The notes: a model not told the origin generated them from the letters alone. A stretch of DNA of 59,327 bases from Candidatus Woesearchaeota archaeon (GCA_016930415.1 JAFGGS010000006.1:1-59327); one strand, 5' to 3'. Counted from the stretch's first letter, positions 17,276-26,193 are shown. Translations and numbers: made by a program.

Positions 17276-17506
17276 CTAGTTGTATTTCTTGAATCCTATC
17301 TTCTGGGCGACTTCCCTCAGGCACTGCCTGCAGTACTTGAGGCCGTACATGGCGTTCGGGGCCGCATTTCTGCCGCATCGCCTGCATTTCTTCAGCTCTC
17401 GGCCGTGTTTCCTGTCCCTCGGCTTGTTGTACTTGTTGTACTTGGCCATCTTTCCAGGCTTGCCCTTGAGCTGGGTGAGCATCTTAGTGTGGTGTGTTGT
17501 TGTCAT
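17276..17506 (-). CDS. rps14: Ribosomal protein uS14, zinc-binding type
   Basis: 76 residues. CRRCGRN and YCRQCLREVAQKIGFKKYN supply the four zinc-binding cysteines. The core needs only about 57 residues, starting at MAKYNKYNKPRDRKHG (17449). The longer start at 17506 follows AGGTG and gives a basic N-terminal extension. I keep the longer form but the start is not certain. Confidence 0.9.
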   Translation of the reverse strand: MTTTHHTKMLTQLKGKPGKMAKYNKYNKPRDRKHGRELKKCRRCGRNAAPNAMYGLKYCRQCLREVAQKIGFKKYN

Positions 17507-17551
17507 TTTATGCCTTGCACCTGTTCTTGGTCATGAGCGGGTCATGATCGT

Positions 17552-18076
17552 TTATTCCTCATCCCCTACTTTCACTCCGAAAGTGTCCTTCATAAAGGAC
17601 ATCGCTTCTTCTCTCGATATCCTATGCTTTCGGGGGATTGTTCGCTTGAGGATCTTCCTCCTCTTAATCCTAAAACCAGGTCTTGTGAGCGTGATTGAAG
17701 CCTGAAGCCCCATTATCCCGATCTTGGGATCGTACTTGGTGTCTGGTATGTCAATGTATTCCTTGATCCCGAAGGAGATGTTTCCTTCCTCATCGAAGTT
17801 CTCGATCAAAAGCTTGTTGTTCTTGGCAACGAGGAGCCTCTTTGCGAGCTTCTTCGCGTCTTCACGCCTAAGGGTAATCTTGCATCCTATGGGAAGCCCA
17901 GGCCTAAGTCCCCATCCAGGAATCCTCTTCTGGGTTATGGTCTTGACTGGGTTTATCCCTGTTATCTGCTTGAGAAGGTGCACTCCTTTCTCTAGCACGG
18001 ACTGTTCCTTGCCCGCTCCTATGTTCAGGGTGAGCTTCTCTACCCTTATTTGCTTCATTGCTTGGTCATTTGCCAT
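17552..18076 (-). CDS. rpl5: Ribosomal protein uL5
   Basis: 174 residues. IRVEKLTLNIGAGKEQSVLE and RKILKRTIPRKHRISREEAM are archaeal uL5 signatures. It binds 5S rRNA with uL18 at the central protuberance. The start ATG gives MANDQAMKQIRVEKL; a second ATG five codons later is possible. Confidence 0.95.
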   Translation of the reverse strand: MANDQAMKQIRVEKLTLNIGAGKEQSVLEKGVHLLKQITGINPVKTITQKRIPGWGLRPGLPIGCKITLRREDAKKLAKRLLVAKNNKLLIENFDEEGNISFGIKEYIDIPDTKYDPKIGIMGLQASITLTRPGFRIKRRKILKRTIPRKHRISREEAMSFMKDTFGVKVGDEE

Positions 18077-18144
18077 TGTGGATCACGCATCATGATGTTA
18101 TTGGTCATGTTGTTATCTTTGCTTGTTGTCTTGCAGTGTCTTGC

Positions 18145-18879
18145 TCAGTTCTTAGCCTTCTTGCCTCCTGCAGGCTGGACTCCCAAGGTCATTGTGATCA
18201 CAGGAGTGTCCTTTCCTACGACAAAGGCGTAAGGCTTCCTTGTCTCCAAGGTCTCTGCGCCTTCCTTGAACATTATGTTCGAGCCGTCGAAAGCCTCGAT
18301 CTTCACAAGGTTTCCTGCATGTTTTCCCTGATAGAGGAATACTGTGCTTCCCTTCTCGAACTTGAGGATGGAGGTGACCTTCTGGTCTGGGATCGAGTAT
18401 ACTATCGTGTCGTTGGTCGAGACCTTGCCCGCGTCTTCTTTGGTCATCAGGAAGTTCCTGCCGTCAGTGCAGGCAACCTGCATCTTTCCGCCTGCAAGCG
18501 CGATTTTCTTGTAGACTTTGGATATCTTGATTTTTGACTCTACGTCCGAGACCTTGACGAATGCAAGCTTGTTCTGGTCTGTTATTATGAGCCTGTAGCT
18601 CTCTTGTGATTCAGGGAGCGATAGCACGTCCAGGAAGCCCACTGGGAACTTCTCGTCGTATCGTCTCACGCCGTTCACGAGCACCTGCTTGTACCTGATC
18701 AGGTACTTGGACTCCTTCGTGGTCTTGGTCTTCCCCAGGATCTCCTTGAGGGCGGTGTTCAGCGACACTGCAAAGTCTAGAGTGATTCCTGGGTTAGGCC
18801 TGGAGATGAACTTGTTCTCCTTCCTGAGTATGTCCCATCTCTTGGGTGCGTTTATCCTTTTTATGTGATTCTTGACCAT
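18145..18879 (-). CDS. rps4e: Ribosomal protein eS4
   Basis: 244 residues. MVKNHIKRINAPKRWDILRK is the eS4 N-terminus. An S4-like RNA-binding segment (about 40-90), a central beta domain and a KOW motif near VKIEAFDGSNIMF follow. ATG 18879 is preferred because GAAGGTTGA precedes it; TTG 18894 is the longer alternative. Archaeal/eukaryal small-subunit protein. Confidence 0.94.
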   Translation of the reverse strand: MVKNHIKRINAPKRWDILRKENKFISRPNPGITLDFAVSLNTALKEILGKTKTTKESKYLIRYKQVLVNGVRRYDEKFPVGFLDVLSLPESQESYRLIITDQNKLAFVKVSDVESKIKISKVYKKIALAGGKMQVACTDGRNFLMTKEDAGKVSTNDTIVYSIPDQKVTSILKFEKGSTVFLYQGKHAGNLVKIEAFDGSNIMFKEGAETLETRKPYAFVVGKDTPVITMTLGVQPAGGKKAKN

Positions 18880-18895
18880 TGTTTCAACCTTCAAA

Positions 18896-19321
18896 TCATG
18901 CGTTCAATGCTTTTGCTTTCTTAGGCGCAGGAGCAGTGGCTGCCGCCGCCTTCTTTGACTCAAGCCTCTTCTTATCATCAAGGTTCAGCTCGACTATCAT
19001 CAGGTTCGAGACCTGTATCGGAGCCTTTGCCTTGGAGCCGTCCTTCTTCGAGACCTCAACTCCAGTCATCTTGACGTTTGACTTCTTCACGTTCAGGACG
19101 TCAACCTTGCCTTCTTTGCCCTTGTTCTTTCCCCTCATGACCTTAACCTTGTCTCCCAAGCGTATCCTCAGCCTCTTGACCTTGTGCTTGGCAACAAGCT
19201 CTTTTGAGAGCATGACGTTCATGAAGCTGCTCCTGACGTGCAGGGGCGCGTTATGCCTATACTTCCTCTGCTTCCTTGGTTGCTTGCTTCCCTTCCATGC
19301 CGTTGAAAATTTCTTTTTCAT
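18896..19321 (-). CDS. rpl24: Ribosomal protein uL24
   Basis: 141 residues. APLHVRSSFMNVMLSKEL and a KOW motif in LGDKVKVMRGKNKGKEGKVD identify uL24, an assembly initiator of the large subunit next to the exit tunnel. A short Lys/Ala-rich C-terminal tail is present. eS4 follows after 16 bases. Confidence 0.95.
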   Translation of the reverse strand: MKKKFSTAWKGSKQPRKQRKYRHNAPLHVRSSFMNVMLSKELVAKHKVKRLRIRLGDKVKVMRGKNKGKEGKVDVLNVKKSNVKMTGVEVSKKDGSKAKAPIQVSNLMIVELNLDDKKRLESKKAAAATAPAPKKAKALNA

Positions 19322-19354
19322 TTGATTATCACTTCAGTCCTTTTAGTCTTGGTC

Positions 19355-19756
19355 TCATAGCGCTAGCGGCGCGATCTTAGCGATGAACGGCCACCTTTCA
19401 GAGACCTCCTTCGCGATCGGCCCCTTGAACAGGGTTCCCTTAGGGTTTCCCTTATCATCCTTCAGGACGACTGCCGCGTTGTCCTCGAACTTCACGCGAA
19501 GCCCGCTAGGCCTTCGGAATTCCCTCTTCTGGCGTACTATCACCGCGAACACGACTTGTTTTCTCATGTCAGGCCTTCCCTTGACAACAGAGGCCATGAC
19601 CAAGTCTCCAATGCCGCATTCAGGATTCCTGCCATGCACAGTCTTGGATCTCTTGATCGCGAATATCTTGAGCATCTTGGCTCCTGAATTGTCGCAGGTC
19701 TCTATGAAAGATCCCTTCTGGAGTCCCTTTGTTATCTTCGCCTTGACCGCCTTCAT
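19355..19756 (-). CDS. rpl14: Ribosomal protein uL14
   Basis: 133 residues. SFIETCDNSGAKMLKIFAIK and the C-terminal FKGPIAKEVSERWPFIAKIA are uL14 signatures. It sits at the subunit interface and touches small-subunit rRNA. Its start overlaps the end of the uS17 gene by four bases, so the two are translationally coupled. Confidence 0.96.
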   Translation of the reverse strand: MKAVKAKITKGLQKGSFIETCDNSGAKMLKIFAIKRSKTVHGRNPECGIGDLVMASVVKGRPDMRKQVVFAVIVRQKREFRRPSGLRVKFEDNAAVVLKDDKGNPKGTLFKGPIAKEVSERWPFIAKIAPLAL

Positions 19757-20196
19757 TCTGAGTCACTCGTTGGTTTTTCCTTTATCTTCTGGCGTGCAGA
19801 ATCCCTTGCTTCCTGGTGCGCCTCGAGAGCGGCTATCTCCTCGCTCTTGACGTGCTCCTTCTTGGTCTCTGCGCCTAGTATCTCTGTAACTATGAAATGC
19901 TTGGTCTTCGAAAGAGGCCTCGTCTCGACTATCTTGACGCGGTCTCCCTTCTTCGCGTTTATGCACTCAGGGTTGTGCGCGTTTATCTTGCTCTTCCGAA
20001 CCTCGTACCGCTCATACTTCTTCACGAAGAACTTCCTGGTCCACGCCACGACGACGGTCTTTGACATCTTGTCGCTCGTGATGGTTCCGACTAGTGCTCT
20101 TCCCCGCACCTTTGCGGTTCCGTGAATAGGACAGTTCTTGTCAGTGCAGGTCGATGCGTCCTGCGCTGCTTTGCTCTTGGTGTTTTTTCCGACCAT
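19753..20196 (-). CDS. rps17: Ribosomal protein uS17 with extended tail
   Basis: 147 residues. The archaeal extension CTDKNCPIHGTAKVRGRALV precedes the OB-fold core (VGTITSDKMSKTVVVAWTRK). Three Cys/His residues at the start may hold a metal. The last 30 residues are charged and go beyond usual archaeal uS17. AAAGGAGA upstream is a clear ribosome-binding site. Confidence 0.95.
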   Translation of the reverse strand: MVGKNTKSKAAQDASTCTDKNCPIHGTAKVRGRALVGTITSDKMSKTVVVAWTRKFFVKKYERYEVRKSKINAHNPECINAKKGDRVKIVETRPLSKTKHFIVTEILGAETKKEHVKSEEIAALEAHQEARDSARQKIKEKPTSDSE

Positions 20197-20244
20197 TTTT
20201 GTTGTCTCCTTTGATCTTGATTTCCTGATCGCTTCCGATCCTCG

Positions 20245-20490
20245 TCATTTCCTTGACTTGACCCGTTCTTCCGGGCGCAAGGCAAGATCTTTTCCCTTGA
20301 TCTCGTTGCCTGCGATCTCGAAATCGCAAAGCTCCTTGAATATTACCTTTTCATCCGAAGCCCTTGTCCGGATGGTGAATGTCTTCTTTGTCTCATCGAT
20401 GATCGTCCCTTCAAGGCCTTCAAGGCTCTTGTTGGCTGCTTTTCTTACCTTAAGCTCTTGGCCTATGAATTCCTCGGGATGATGGTCCAT
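20245..20490 (-). CDS. rnp1: Ribonuclease P protein component 1 (Rpp29/Pop4)
   Basis: 81 residues. FIGQELKVRKAANKSLEGLE, then GTIIDETKKTFTI, form the Sm-like barrel of archaeal Rpp29. It pairs with Rpp21 on RNase P RNA, which trims tRNA 5' ends. Position between uS17 and aIF1 is the standard archaeal arrangement. The p30 subunit is encoded far away in this window (51668-52210). Confidence 0.92.
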   Translation of the reverse strand: MDHHPEEFIGQELKVRKAANKSLEGLEGTIIDETKKTFTIRTRASDEKVIFKELCDFEIAGNEIKGKDLALRPEERVKSRK

Positions 20491-20509
20491 CTTGTCCTTG
20501 CGTGTCTGA

Positions 20510-20827
20510 TTACTTTCTCGTATTGACTTCCACCTGGTCCGGTGAAAATCCGAGCTTGATCAGCTCAGCCCTGATTTCCTTGCCATGATTGCCCTGGAGC
20601 TCGATGTGCCCGTCCTTTGCCGTGCCTCCGCACGCGAGCTTGCTCTTGAGCTTCTTGGCGAGTTCCTTCAGGTCGATTTCCGTCTCGTTGATCCCTGAGA
20701 CGATCGTGCTTATCTTTCCGAATTTCTTCTTCACGATATCGACCGATATCTTCTGGCTCTCCTTTGCGATTGTCTCACAAACGCAAAGTTCTTTCGGCAG
20801 ACCGCATGTACTGCATATGTCGCTCAT
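20510..20827 (-). CDS. Translation initiation factor aIF1 (SUI1 family)
   Basis: 105 residues. The SUI1 fold contains KKFGKISTIVSGINETEIDL and LACGGTAKDGHIELQGNHG. An N-terminal CSTCGLPKELCVC gives four cysteines that could bind zinc, as in many archaeal aIF1. It monitors start-codon selection on the small subunit. Its start overlaps the end of uL29 by four bases. Confidence 0.95.
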   Translation of the reverse strand: MSDICSTCGLPKELCVCETIAKESQKISVDIVKKKFGKISTIVSGINETEIDLKELAKKLKSKLACGGTAKDGHIELQGNHGKEIRAELIKLGFSPDQVEVNTRK

Positions 20828-21075
20828 TTTTTAGCTTCTTTTTGTACTGCCCTTTTTGGCGTTGATATCTTCGTGGCTTCAGCCTTCACTTCGGCCAGCC
20901 TCTCTATCAGCATTAGTCTTGCGATGTCCTTCTTGATCCTGCTCACAGTCCCTGCGTTCTTAGGGGGCGTGCCTGTGGCTACTTGGGTGTTGAGCTTTAT
21001 GAGTTCAAGCTCTAGCTCCTTCTTCTTGCGCTTCCTCTCGTCCGCGCCCATTTGTGCCATTTCCTTAAATTTCAT
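20824..21075 (-). CDS. rpl29: Ribosomal protein uL29
   Basis: 83 residues, two-helix protein. ERKRKKKELELELIKLNTQV and the helix ending IKKDIARLMLIERLAEVK are typical of uL29, which forms part of the docking site at the exit tunnel. A short basic tail follows. MKFKEM at the start is accepted; an internal ATG is possible. Confidence 0.93.
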   Translation of the reverse strand: MKFKEMAQMGADERKRKKKELELELIKLNTQVATGTPPKNAGTVSRIKKDIARLMLIERLAEVKAEATKISTPKRAVQKEAKK

Positions 21076-21128
21076 CTCTCAAACACCTGTTGTGATCTTC
21101 TTGATCTTGATTATCTTAATTATCTTGA

Positions 21129-22016
21129 TTATTCGGCCTTCTCCCCTGCATCTGCTTCAGAGGCGGATTCTGGAGCTGCCTCGGCAGGCTTTTCTGCTTC
21201 AGGCGCAGACGATTCCTTTTCGACAGGCTCGTCTTCGCTCTTCTTCTTTTTCGGGGATCTCTTGGCTCTCGGTTTCTTGGCTGCAGGGCTCTTCTTCTTG
21301 GCCTCCTTCTCCTCGCCTACTGTAGTAGGAGACTCCTTGTCTTCCTTGAGAATCTCCTTCATCTTCTCATCCGAATCCACATTCTCAGGAGCCACTTCCT
21401 CTACCTTTGCAGGCTGGTCCTTGCTGAGTATCCTGATGTTGTCCGGCAGCTTTATGTCAGGAGTCATTATCTTGACCCTTACGCCGACGATTCCGGTCTT
21501 GAGGTTGGCGCTCGCATAAGCCGTCTTGACCTGGCTGACCGCGATGTCCCCGCACTTCTTCAGGTAGCCTTGGTAGAACCTCCAAGTCTTTGCCCTCTGG
21601 CTCGGGATCTTTCCCGATATGAGTATCTCCACTCCGAGAGCTCCTGCTCCCATGACGTCGCTTAAGGCCTTGTGCCCGATTCCCTTGAACCTTGCAAGGC
21701 CGAACTTCTCAAGCGAATTGACTATCATCTCTGCAATTATGTTGGCATCGAGGCCGATGCTTACGACCTCCTCAATCTCTATCTGTGGGTTCTCGAGATT
21801 GAACTTCTCCTTGAGGTCCTTTGTGAGCTTTGATATGTTGCTCCCTGATCTTCCGACTACGAGACCAGGCCTGCTGGTGCTGATTATTATCTTCTCTCCG
21901 AGAGGAGTCCTCTGCAGCTTGACGTCGCTAAGTCCGACCCGGCTCAGGTTGTCCCTGATGTACTCCTTTATCTCGAATTCCTTGATGTGCTGGCTTATGA
22001 ATTTCCTTTCAATCAC
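21129..22016 (-). CDS. rps3: Ribosomal protein uS3 with a long low-complexity tail
   Basis: 295 residues. A KH domain (LVVGRSGSNISKLTKDLKE near 55-75) and the C-terminal uS3 domain with SGKIPSQRAKTWRFYQGYL and VRVKIMTPDI are clear. From about residue 200 the protein runs into roughly 90 residues rich in Glu, Lys, Ala, Ser and Pro. The GTG start follows AGGTGTAAC. Small-subunit protein at the mRNA entry. Confidence 0.95.
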   Translation of the reverse strand: MIERKFISQHIKEFEIKEYIRDNLSRVGLSDVKLQRTPLGEKIIISTSRPGLVVGRSGSNISKLTKDLKEKFNLENPQIEIEEVVSIGLDANIIAEMIVNSLEKFGLARFKGIGHKALSDVMGAGALGVEILISGKIPSQRAKTWRFYQGYLKKCGDIAVSQVKTAYASANLKTGIVGVRVKIMTPDIKLPDNIRILSKDQPAKVEEVAPENVDSDEKMKEILKEDKESPTTVGEEKEAKKKSPAAKKPRAKRSPKKKKSEDEPVEKESSAPEAEKPAEAAPESASEADAGEKAE

Positions 22017-22028
22017 GTTGTTACACCT

Positions 22029-22559
22029 TTAAGCGTTTGTTTGAGTGTTTGTTTGATCGTTATCAGCCTTCTTAGGCTCCTTTGATTCCTTTGGCTTCGA
22101 AGCCTTCTTTGCCTTCGCTTTCTTCTGCTCGAACTCCTGCGCTGCGAGCTCGACATGGCATCTCTTCATCTGAACGCGCCTCTTCCTTCCGTACTTGAAA
22201 GGCTCACTCGCCCTCTGAGCGCATGCGTGTATGATTATAAGGTTTGAGCTAAGGCCCTTGTTCTGCGCATTCGCCTCAAGCTGCTTGAGGAGCTGCAGGA
22301 ACTCAATCGATCCCTTGAAAGGATACTTTCCTGCGCTCATGCCTGGCTTGTGGCCCGCGCCGTTAGTCGCCCTCGTGAAGGGGACTGCAAGCTTCTTCTC
22401 CTTGACCTTCTCAAGGATGCCCTTGGCCTTTGCGACTTCCTTCCCGTTTATGAACTTGCATATCTCTATAGCCTGCTTAGGGGAGAGGTTCAAGTCTCTT
22501 CCGACCGTCTTTACGACGTTCTCCTTCTCCGTCTTGAATGCGTAGTTGTATCGGGTCAT
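22029..22559 (-). CDS. rpl22: Ribosomal protein uL22
   Basis: 176 residues. KENVVKTVGRDLNLSPKQAI at the start and the long tunnel hairpin with SEPFKYGRKRRVQMKRCHVE are uL22 signatures. About 25 Lys/Ala/Asn-rich residues are added at the C-terminus. It lines the peptide exit tunnel. Confidence 0.95.
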   Translation of the reverse strand: MTRYNYAFKTEKENVVKTVGRDLNLSPKQAIEICKFINGKEVAKAKGILEKVKEKKLAVPFTRATNGAGHKPGMSAGKYPFKGSIEFLQLLKQLEANAQNKGLSSNLIIIHACAQRASEPFKYGRKRRVQMKRCHVELAAQEFEQKKAKAKKASKPKESKEPKKADNDQTNTQTNA

Positions 22560-22612
22560 TTTTTATCCTTGGAATCTCATATGATCATTTTCTTTCATTT
22601 TCTTGTAATCAT

Positions 22613-22993
22613 TTATTTGACCGACAGGTTCGAGCTTGACCTGGTGGCGCCGACTCCCGGCGAGTTGTGGCCGACCTTTCTCCTGGTCATGGCGTATTCC
22701 CCGACCCAGTGGCCGATCATCTCAGGCGTGATCATTATCTGTTGATAGCTCTTGCCGTCGTGGATCATTATCGATTTGCCGACGAACGACGGCAATATGA
22801 TCATGTCCCTGTTGTGGGTCTTGACCGGCTTCTTGGCAGCTTCGACCTTCCTTATGAACTTCTTGTCAGCGTCTGAGAGCCTCTTAATCTTCCTCCTGGC
22901 GTCTGACTTCATGAGGGTTGAGAGCTCTGACATGCTGAGCTTCTGAAGCTCATCCACTGTTTTTCCGCGATAAGTGAATTCTTTCTGGACCAT
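22613..22993 (-). CDS. rps19: Ribosomal protein uS19
   Basis: 126 residues. DMIILPSFVGKSIMIHDGKS, then ITPEMIGHWVGEYAMTRR, are diagnostic. The N-terminal extension with FTYRGKTVDELQKLSMSEL is the archaeal form. It sits in the head of the small subunit with uS13. Confidence 0.96.
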   Translation of the reverse strand: MVQKEFTYRGKTVDELQKLSMSELSTLMKSDARRKIKRLSDADKKFIRKVEAAKKPVKTHNRDMIILPSFVGKSIMIHDGKSYQQIMITPEMIGHWVGEYAMTRRKVGHNSPGVGATRSSSNLSVK

Positions 22994-23024
22994 TTTGACA
23001 TTACCTTGACATTATTCTTCCTAT

Positions 23025-23723
23025 CTACCTTTTCTTTCCAGTCCTTCTAGGCCTTATGCTTCCGACCTTCTTTCCTGGAGGAGCGTTATGAGGCGCGATA
23101 GTCGGCCTTCCCTTGTGGTGGCTGCTCCTGCCTCCGAATGGGTGGTCGACTGCGTTCATGCTGCTTCCGCACACCTCAGGCCAATACATGTTCTTGGCTC
23201 TCATCCGGTGGTATTTCCTTCCTGCCTTGTAGAAGGGCTTCTCTGGCCTTCCGCCACCCGCTGCGACGCCGATTATGGCCTTGCAATTAGGGTTGAAGTC
23301 TTTGTTCTTCTTTGAAGGAAGGAGTATTGTGACTTTGCTTTGTGATTTCGCGACGATCTTCGCGGTCAGGCCTGATGCCTTCACGAATTTTCCGCCGTCT
23401 CCAGGAACGTTCTCTATGCTAAAGACGTTAGTCCCTTCAGGGATGTCTCCGAGGCGAAGCACGTTCCCGTTCGAGACTGTGTTTCCGCCTATCGATATCT
23501 CCTGGCCTGATTTTATGCCTTCAGGAGCGATTATGAAAGTGACGCTGCCATCTTCATGTCTTATCTTGGCGAGCGGAGCTGAGTGCGCCCTGCAGTGGAC
23601 GAGCTCTGTTATGACTGCGGAGCCGTCGGTTCCGATCCTCGTGTCAGCAGTGAAGTTGAAACTAGGCCTGGTATAGGTCGTGGTTGCGCGTCCTCTCCTC
23701 TGCGATTTTATATTCTTACCCAT
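23025..23723 (-). CDS. rpl2: Ribosomal protein uL2
   Basis: 232 residues. The C-terminal AVDHPFGGRSSHHKGRPTIA carries the conserved region around the His important for peptidyl transfer in the family. The OB and SH3-like domains (about 30-190) are intact. The N-terminus (MGKNIKSQRRGR) is archaeal. Primary rRNA binder of the large subunit. Confidence 0.97.
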   Translation of the reverse strand: MGKNIKSQRRGRATTTYTRPSFNFTADTRIGTDGSAVITELVHCRAHSAPLAKIRHEDGSVTFIIAPEGIKSGQEISIGGNTVSNGNVLRLGDIPEGTNVFSIENVPGDGGKFVKASGLTAKIVAKSQSKVTILLPSKKNKDFNPNCKAIIGVAAGGGRPEKPFYKAGRKYHRMRAKNMYWPEVCGSSMNAVDHPFGGRSSHHKGRPTIAPHNAPPGKKVGSIRPRRTGKKR

Positions 23724-23747
23724 TTGTCTTCACTCATTGTTCTTAAA

Positions 23748-23996
23748 TCACATCAACCCGAGCTTTGTAGCGAGGTCTATTGCAGGCGTCTCGTCAGCGA
23801 ACCTGACATACGCCTTCTTTCGGCCCTTGTTGTCGTTCAGCGTATTGATCGATTTGACCTTCACGCTGAAAGCATCTTCTATAGCCTTCTTTATCTCAGG
23901 CTTCTTCGCCTTGTCGTCAACTACGAAGACTAGCTTGTTCTCTGACTCCATGAGCCTTATCGCCTTCTCTGTTGACAAAGGATACTTGATTATCAT
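23748..23996 (-). CDS. rpl23: Ribosomal protein uL23
   Basis: 82 residues, the short archaeal form. IIKYPLSTEKAIRLMESENK and VKVKSINTLNDNKGRKKAYV are typical. It forms the docking site for SRP and chaperones at the tunnel exit. It overlaps the end of uL4 by four bases. Confidence 0.96.
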   Translation of the reverse strand: MIIKYPLSTEKAIRLMESENKLVFVVDDKAKKPEIKKAIEDAFSVKVKSINTLNDNKGRKKAYVRFADETPAIDLATKLGLM

Positions 23997-24826
23997 CTTT
24001 TCTTCTTCTCTCCTGCGTAGTTTTGCGTGAACAAGCCCTTCTTGAGCTCCTCGACTGCTGACGCGCTAAAGAGCGTCGCTCTTCCAGGCATGCAGCCGGG
24101 TGCGAGCGCCTCTGCGTTTAGCCTCTTGACGCTCAATACGTCGACTCCAGGGATGTTTGACGCTGCCTTTGAAAGGGCTTTCGCATCCTTCACTACTAGA
24201 AGCACGCTCTTCTTCTGCTTCTTGGTCCTGCCCCTCATCTTTCCCCTGCCAGCCCTAATCTTCGAAGACCCAGCCCTTTCGAGCTCGTTCTTGAAGCCGA
24301 CGGCGAGCAAGGCCTTTGTGAGGTCGCTTGTCTTAGCTATTCTTTCGAATGAATCATTGATCATGAATGGATACTCTGCAGGAATCGCGTGTCCCCTTGC
24401 TTCTACGATTTCCTTGTGGATGGTCGCGCTCATCGCGCTCCTTATCGCCTTCCTCTTCTCCTTGACGTTAAGCTTCCAGTCCCAGACCTTCTCGGCCTTG
24501 GGCGGGTGGGCTCTTCGTCCGCCGACTGTTCCTGGAGACTGCGCCCCGACCCAGAAGAACTGCGTTCCCCTGTGGCTCAAGACCTTCCTTGGAACTCTAC
24601 TGATGCCTTTGCCGTAACTACCCCTCCAATCCCTCCTTCTTTTGGAGACCCATGAGGAGTGGCGGTCGCCTGCGTCTTCGAAGCTGCCGTAAGGCTGTCT
24701 CTTGTTGCTCTGGATGGCCAGGACTGCCTTCTTTATGAGGTCCTCTCGGATTTCCTCAGTGAACTGCTCTGGCAGCTCGACTTCCTTTCCGGCTTTCCCA
24801 TCCGCGTCCATTACCTTGAGTTTCAT
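23993..24826 (-). CDS. rpl4: Ribosomal protein uL4
   Basis: 277 residues. The tunnel-loop region with HLRGTQF-like GAQSPGTVGGRRAHPPKAEK and the archaeal KIRAGRGKMRGRTKKQKKSV are present. It contributes to the exit-tunnel constriction. uL4 is the autoregulator of the S10 operon in bacteria; nothing in this sequence proves that here. Confidence 0.96.
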   Translation of the reverse strand: MKLKVMDADGKAGKEVELPEQFTEEIREDLIKKAVLAIQSNKRQPYGSFEDAGDRHSSWVSKRRRDWRGSYGKGISRVPRKVLSHRGTQFFWVGAQSPGTVGGRRAHPPKAEKVWDWKLNVKEKRKAIRSAMSATIHKEIVEARGHAIPAEYPFMINDSFERIAKTSDLTKALLAVGFKNELERAGSSKIRAGRGKMRGRTKKQKKSVLLVVKDAKALSKAASNIPGVDVLSVKRLNAEALAPGCMPGRATLFSASAVEELKKGLFTQNYAGEKKKR

Positions 24827-24873
24827 CTTGAGTTACCTTTTGATCTTGAACATTATATTGATTGTTCTGGCGC

Positions 24874-25869
24874 TTACCTTCCCTGCTTGCTCTGCAGGCT
24901 GACATGAGTTATCGTTGGCAAAGCCGCTTCCTTCTTCGGAGCCCTGAGCGGCTGGGTCAAGATGACCATCCTCTTCTTAGGCCCGATGACTGATCCTTTT
25001 ACTAGCATGTAAGTGGTCTTGACGACTCCATAGTGCGAGAACCCGTCCTTCGGGTTGATCTCTGAAGGCTGAGAGCCTATCTTAATGATCTGGAGGTTGT
25101 ACTGTGCTCGCTGGTGGAATCCTGTCTGTCCTGAATATGCAGTCCTATACATCACGTGCTGCTGCTCGCTCCAGCCGCCCCTGCTGCCAGGCTGCCTTCT
25201 TCCCTTCTCAGTCTTCGCCTTCTTGAGAGCGATGCCAAACCTCCTGATGGGGCCTTGGATTCCTCTTCCCTTAGTGATTCCTCTGACGTCGACGAACTGT
25301 CCTTCCTTGAAGACCTGGTCGACTGTTATGTCCTTGTCGATGTGGGTCTTGGCGAACTCGAGCTTGTCCTTGTTCGAGCCTGATAGCTTCAGCTCGAAGA
25401 GCTCTGGCCTCTTCTTGCCAAGGCCGGTCGGCTTTGGAGTCGTGTAAACGAGAATTGATATGTCTTCGAATTCGTCAGGATTCTTTGATCCGAGGGAAGC
25501 CGCATCCTTGTATTCCTTTGCGAGGGTGACCTTCCTCTCGACGCCCTTTGAAGGCTTTATGAGGAAGTCCTCTGCGACTTCTATACCATAAGAGTTTTTC
25601 CTGTAGAATCTGATTGAGAAAATCTTGATCGGCGGGCACTCGACGACAGTCACTGGGAGCCTGATCTCCAATTTCTTGGTGAGGGAGGTCTTGCCGTTGT
25701 CTATCCCCATGACGTGGGTCATCCCGGCCTTGTAGCCTGCGAATCCTAACGGGAGGGCCTTGTCGAATCTCTGAGAAGTCCAACCCCTGACACGAGCATA
25801 CATCTTCTTCGCTCGTTTCCTAGGCCACACGCCCATGCTTCCTTTTCTTGGTTTCCTTGGATTCGCCAT
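24874..25869 (-). CDS. rpl3: Ribosomal protein uL3
   Basis: 331 residues, normal for archaea. KPRKGSMGVWPRKRAKKMYA opens the protein. The central VDVRGITKGRGIQGPIRRFG and the tip region RKQPGSRGGW-like segment (GRRQPGSRGGWSEQQHVMYR) reach toward the peptidyl-transferase centre. It is the first gene of the long ribosomal cluster and lies behind a leader of about 215 bases. Confidence 0.96.
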   Translation of the reverse strand: MANPRKPRKGSMGVWPRKRAKKMYARVRGWTSQRFDKALPLGFAGYKAGMTHVMGIDNGKTSLTKKLEIRLPVTVVECPPIKIFSIRFYRKNSYGIEVAEDFLIKPSKGVERKVTLAKEYKDAASLGSKNPDEFEDISILVYTTPKPTGLGKKRPELFELKLSGSNKDKLEFAKTHIDKDITVDQVFKEGQFVDVRGITKGRGIQGPIRRFGIALKKAKTEKGRRQPGSRGGWSEQQHVMYRTAYSGQTGFHQRAQYNLQIIKIGSQPSEINPKDGFSHYGVVKTTYMLVKGSVIGPKKRMVILTQPLRAPKKEAALPTITHVSLQSKQGR

Positions 25870-26193
25870 TTCGTTCTCCTTTCATGTTACCGAGCGAGGT
25901 ATGCCTCGACTGGCAAGGTATGATGGATTTTTGCAAAACACGAGCCTATTACTCGAAAATATCCTTTGAGAAGACGCGAAAAGACCAGGCGGACAGAGCC
26001 ACCTAAGCTGTTCTTGTGCGTACTGAAAAGGGTTTTCTTCTCAGGCTTGGTTTATGCTCGTTCAAGTCCATTTACCACTCGAACAAGAGCAAAAGAAAAT
26101 GGGTTTATTTATAAAGCTTGCGTTTTGAAGACACGAGCTCAAGACGATGGTCTTGTAGGTTTTGGATTTCAAGGAAAAGCTCGAAAAGAGAGA
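25870..26193 (-). promoter_or_regulatory. Leader and promoter region of the ribosomal cluster
   Basis: 324 bases without a gene. On the minus strand a TATA box (CTTTATAAATAAA, 26102-26116) predicts a start near 26083, about 215 bases before uL3. That is exceptional in a window where most promoters sit 25-30 bases before the start codon. The region contains an imperfect inverted repeat at 26056-26090 (GTTCGAGT against ACTTGAAC, outer GCTC/GAGC) over the predicted start. A small hairpin lies at 25895-25908 (CGAGG/CCTCG) near the uL3 start. Confidence 0.45.
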
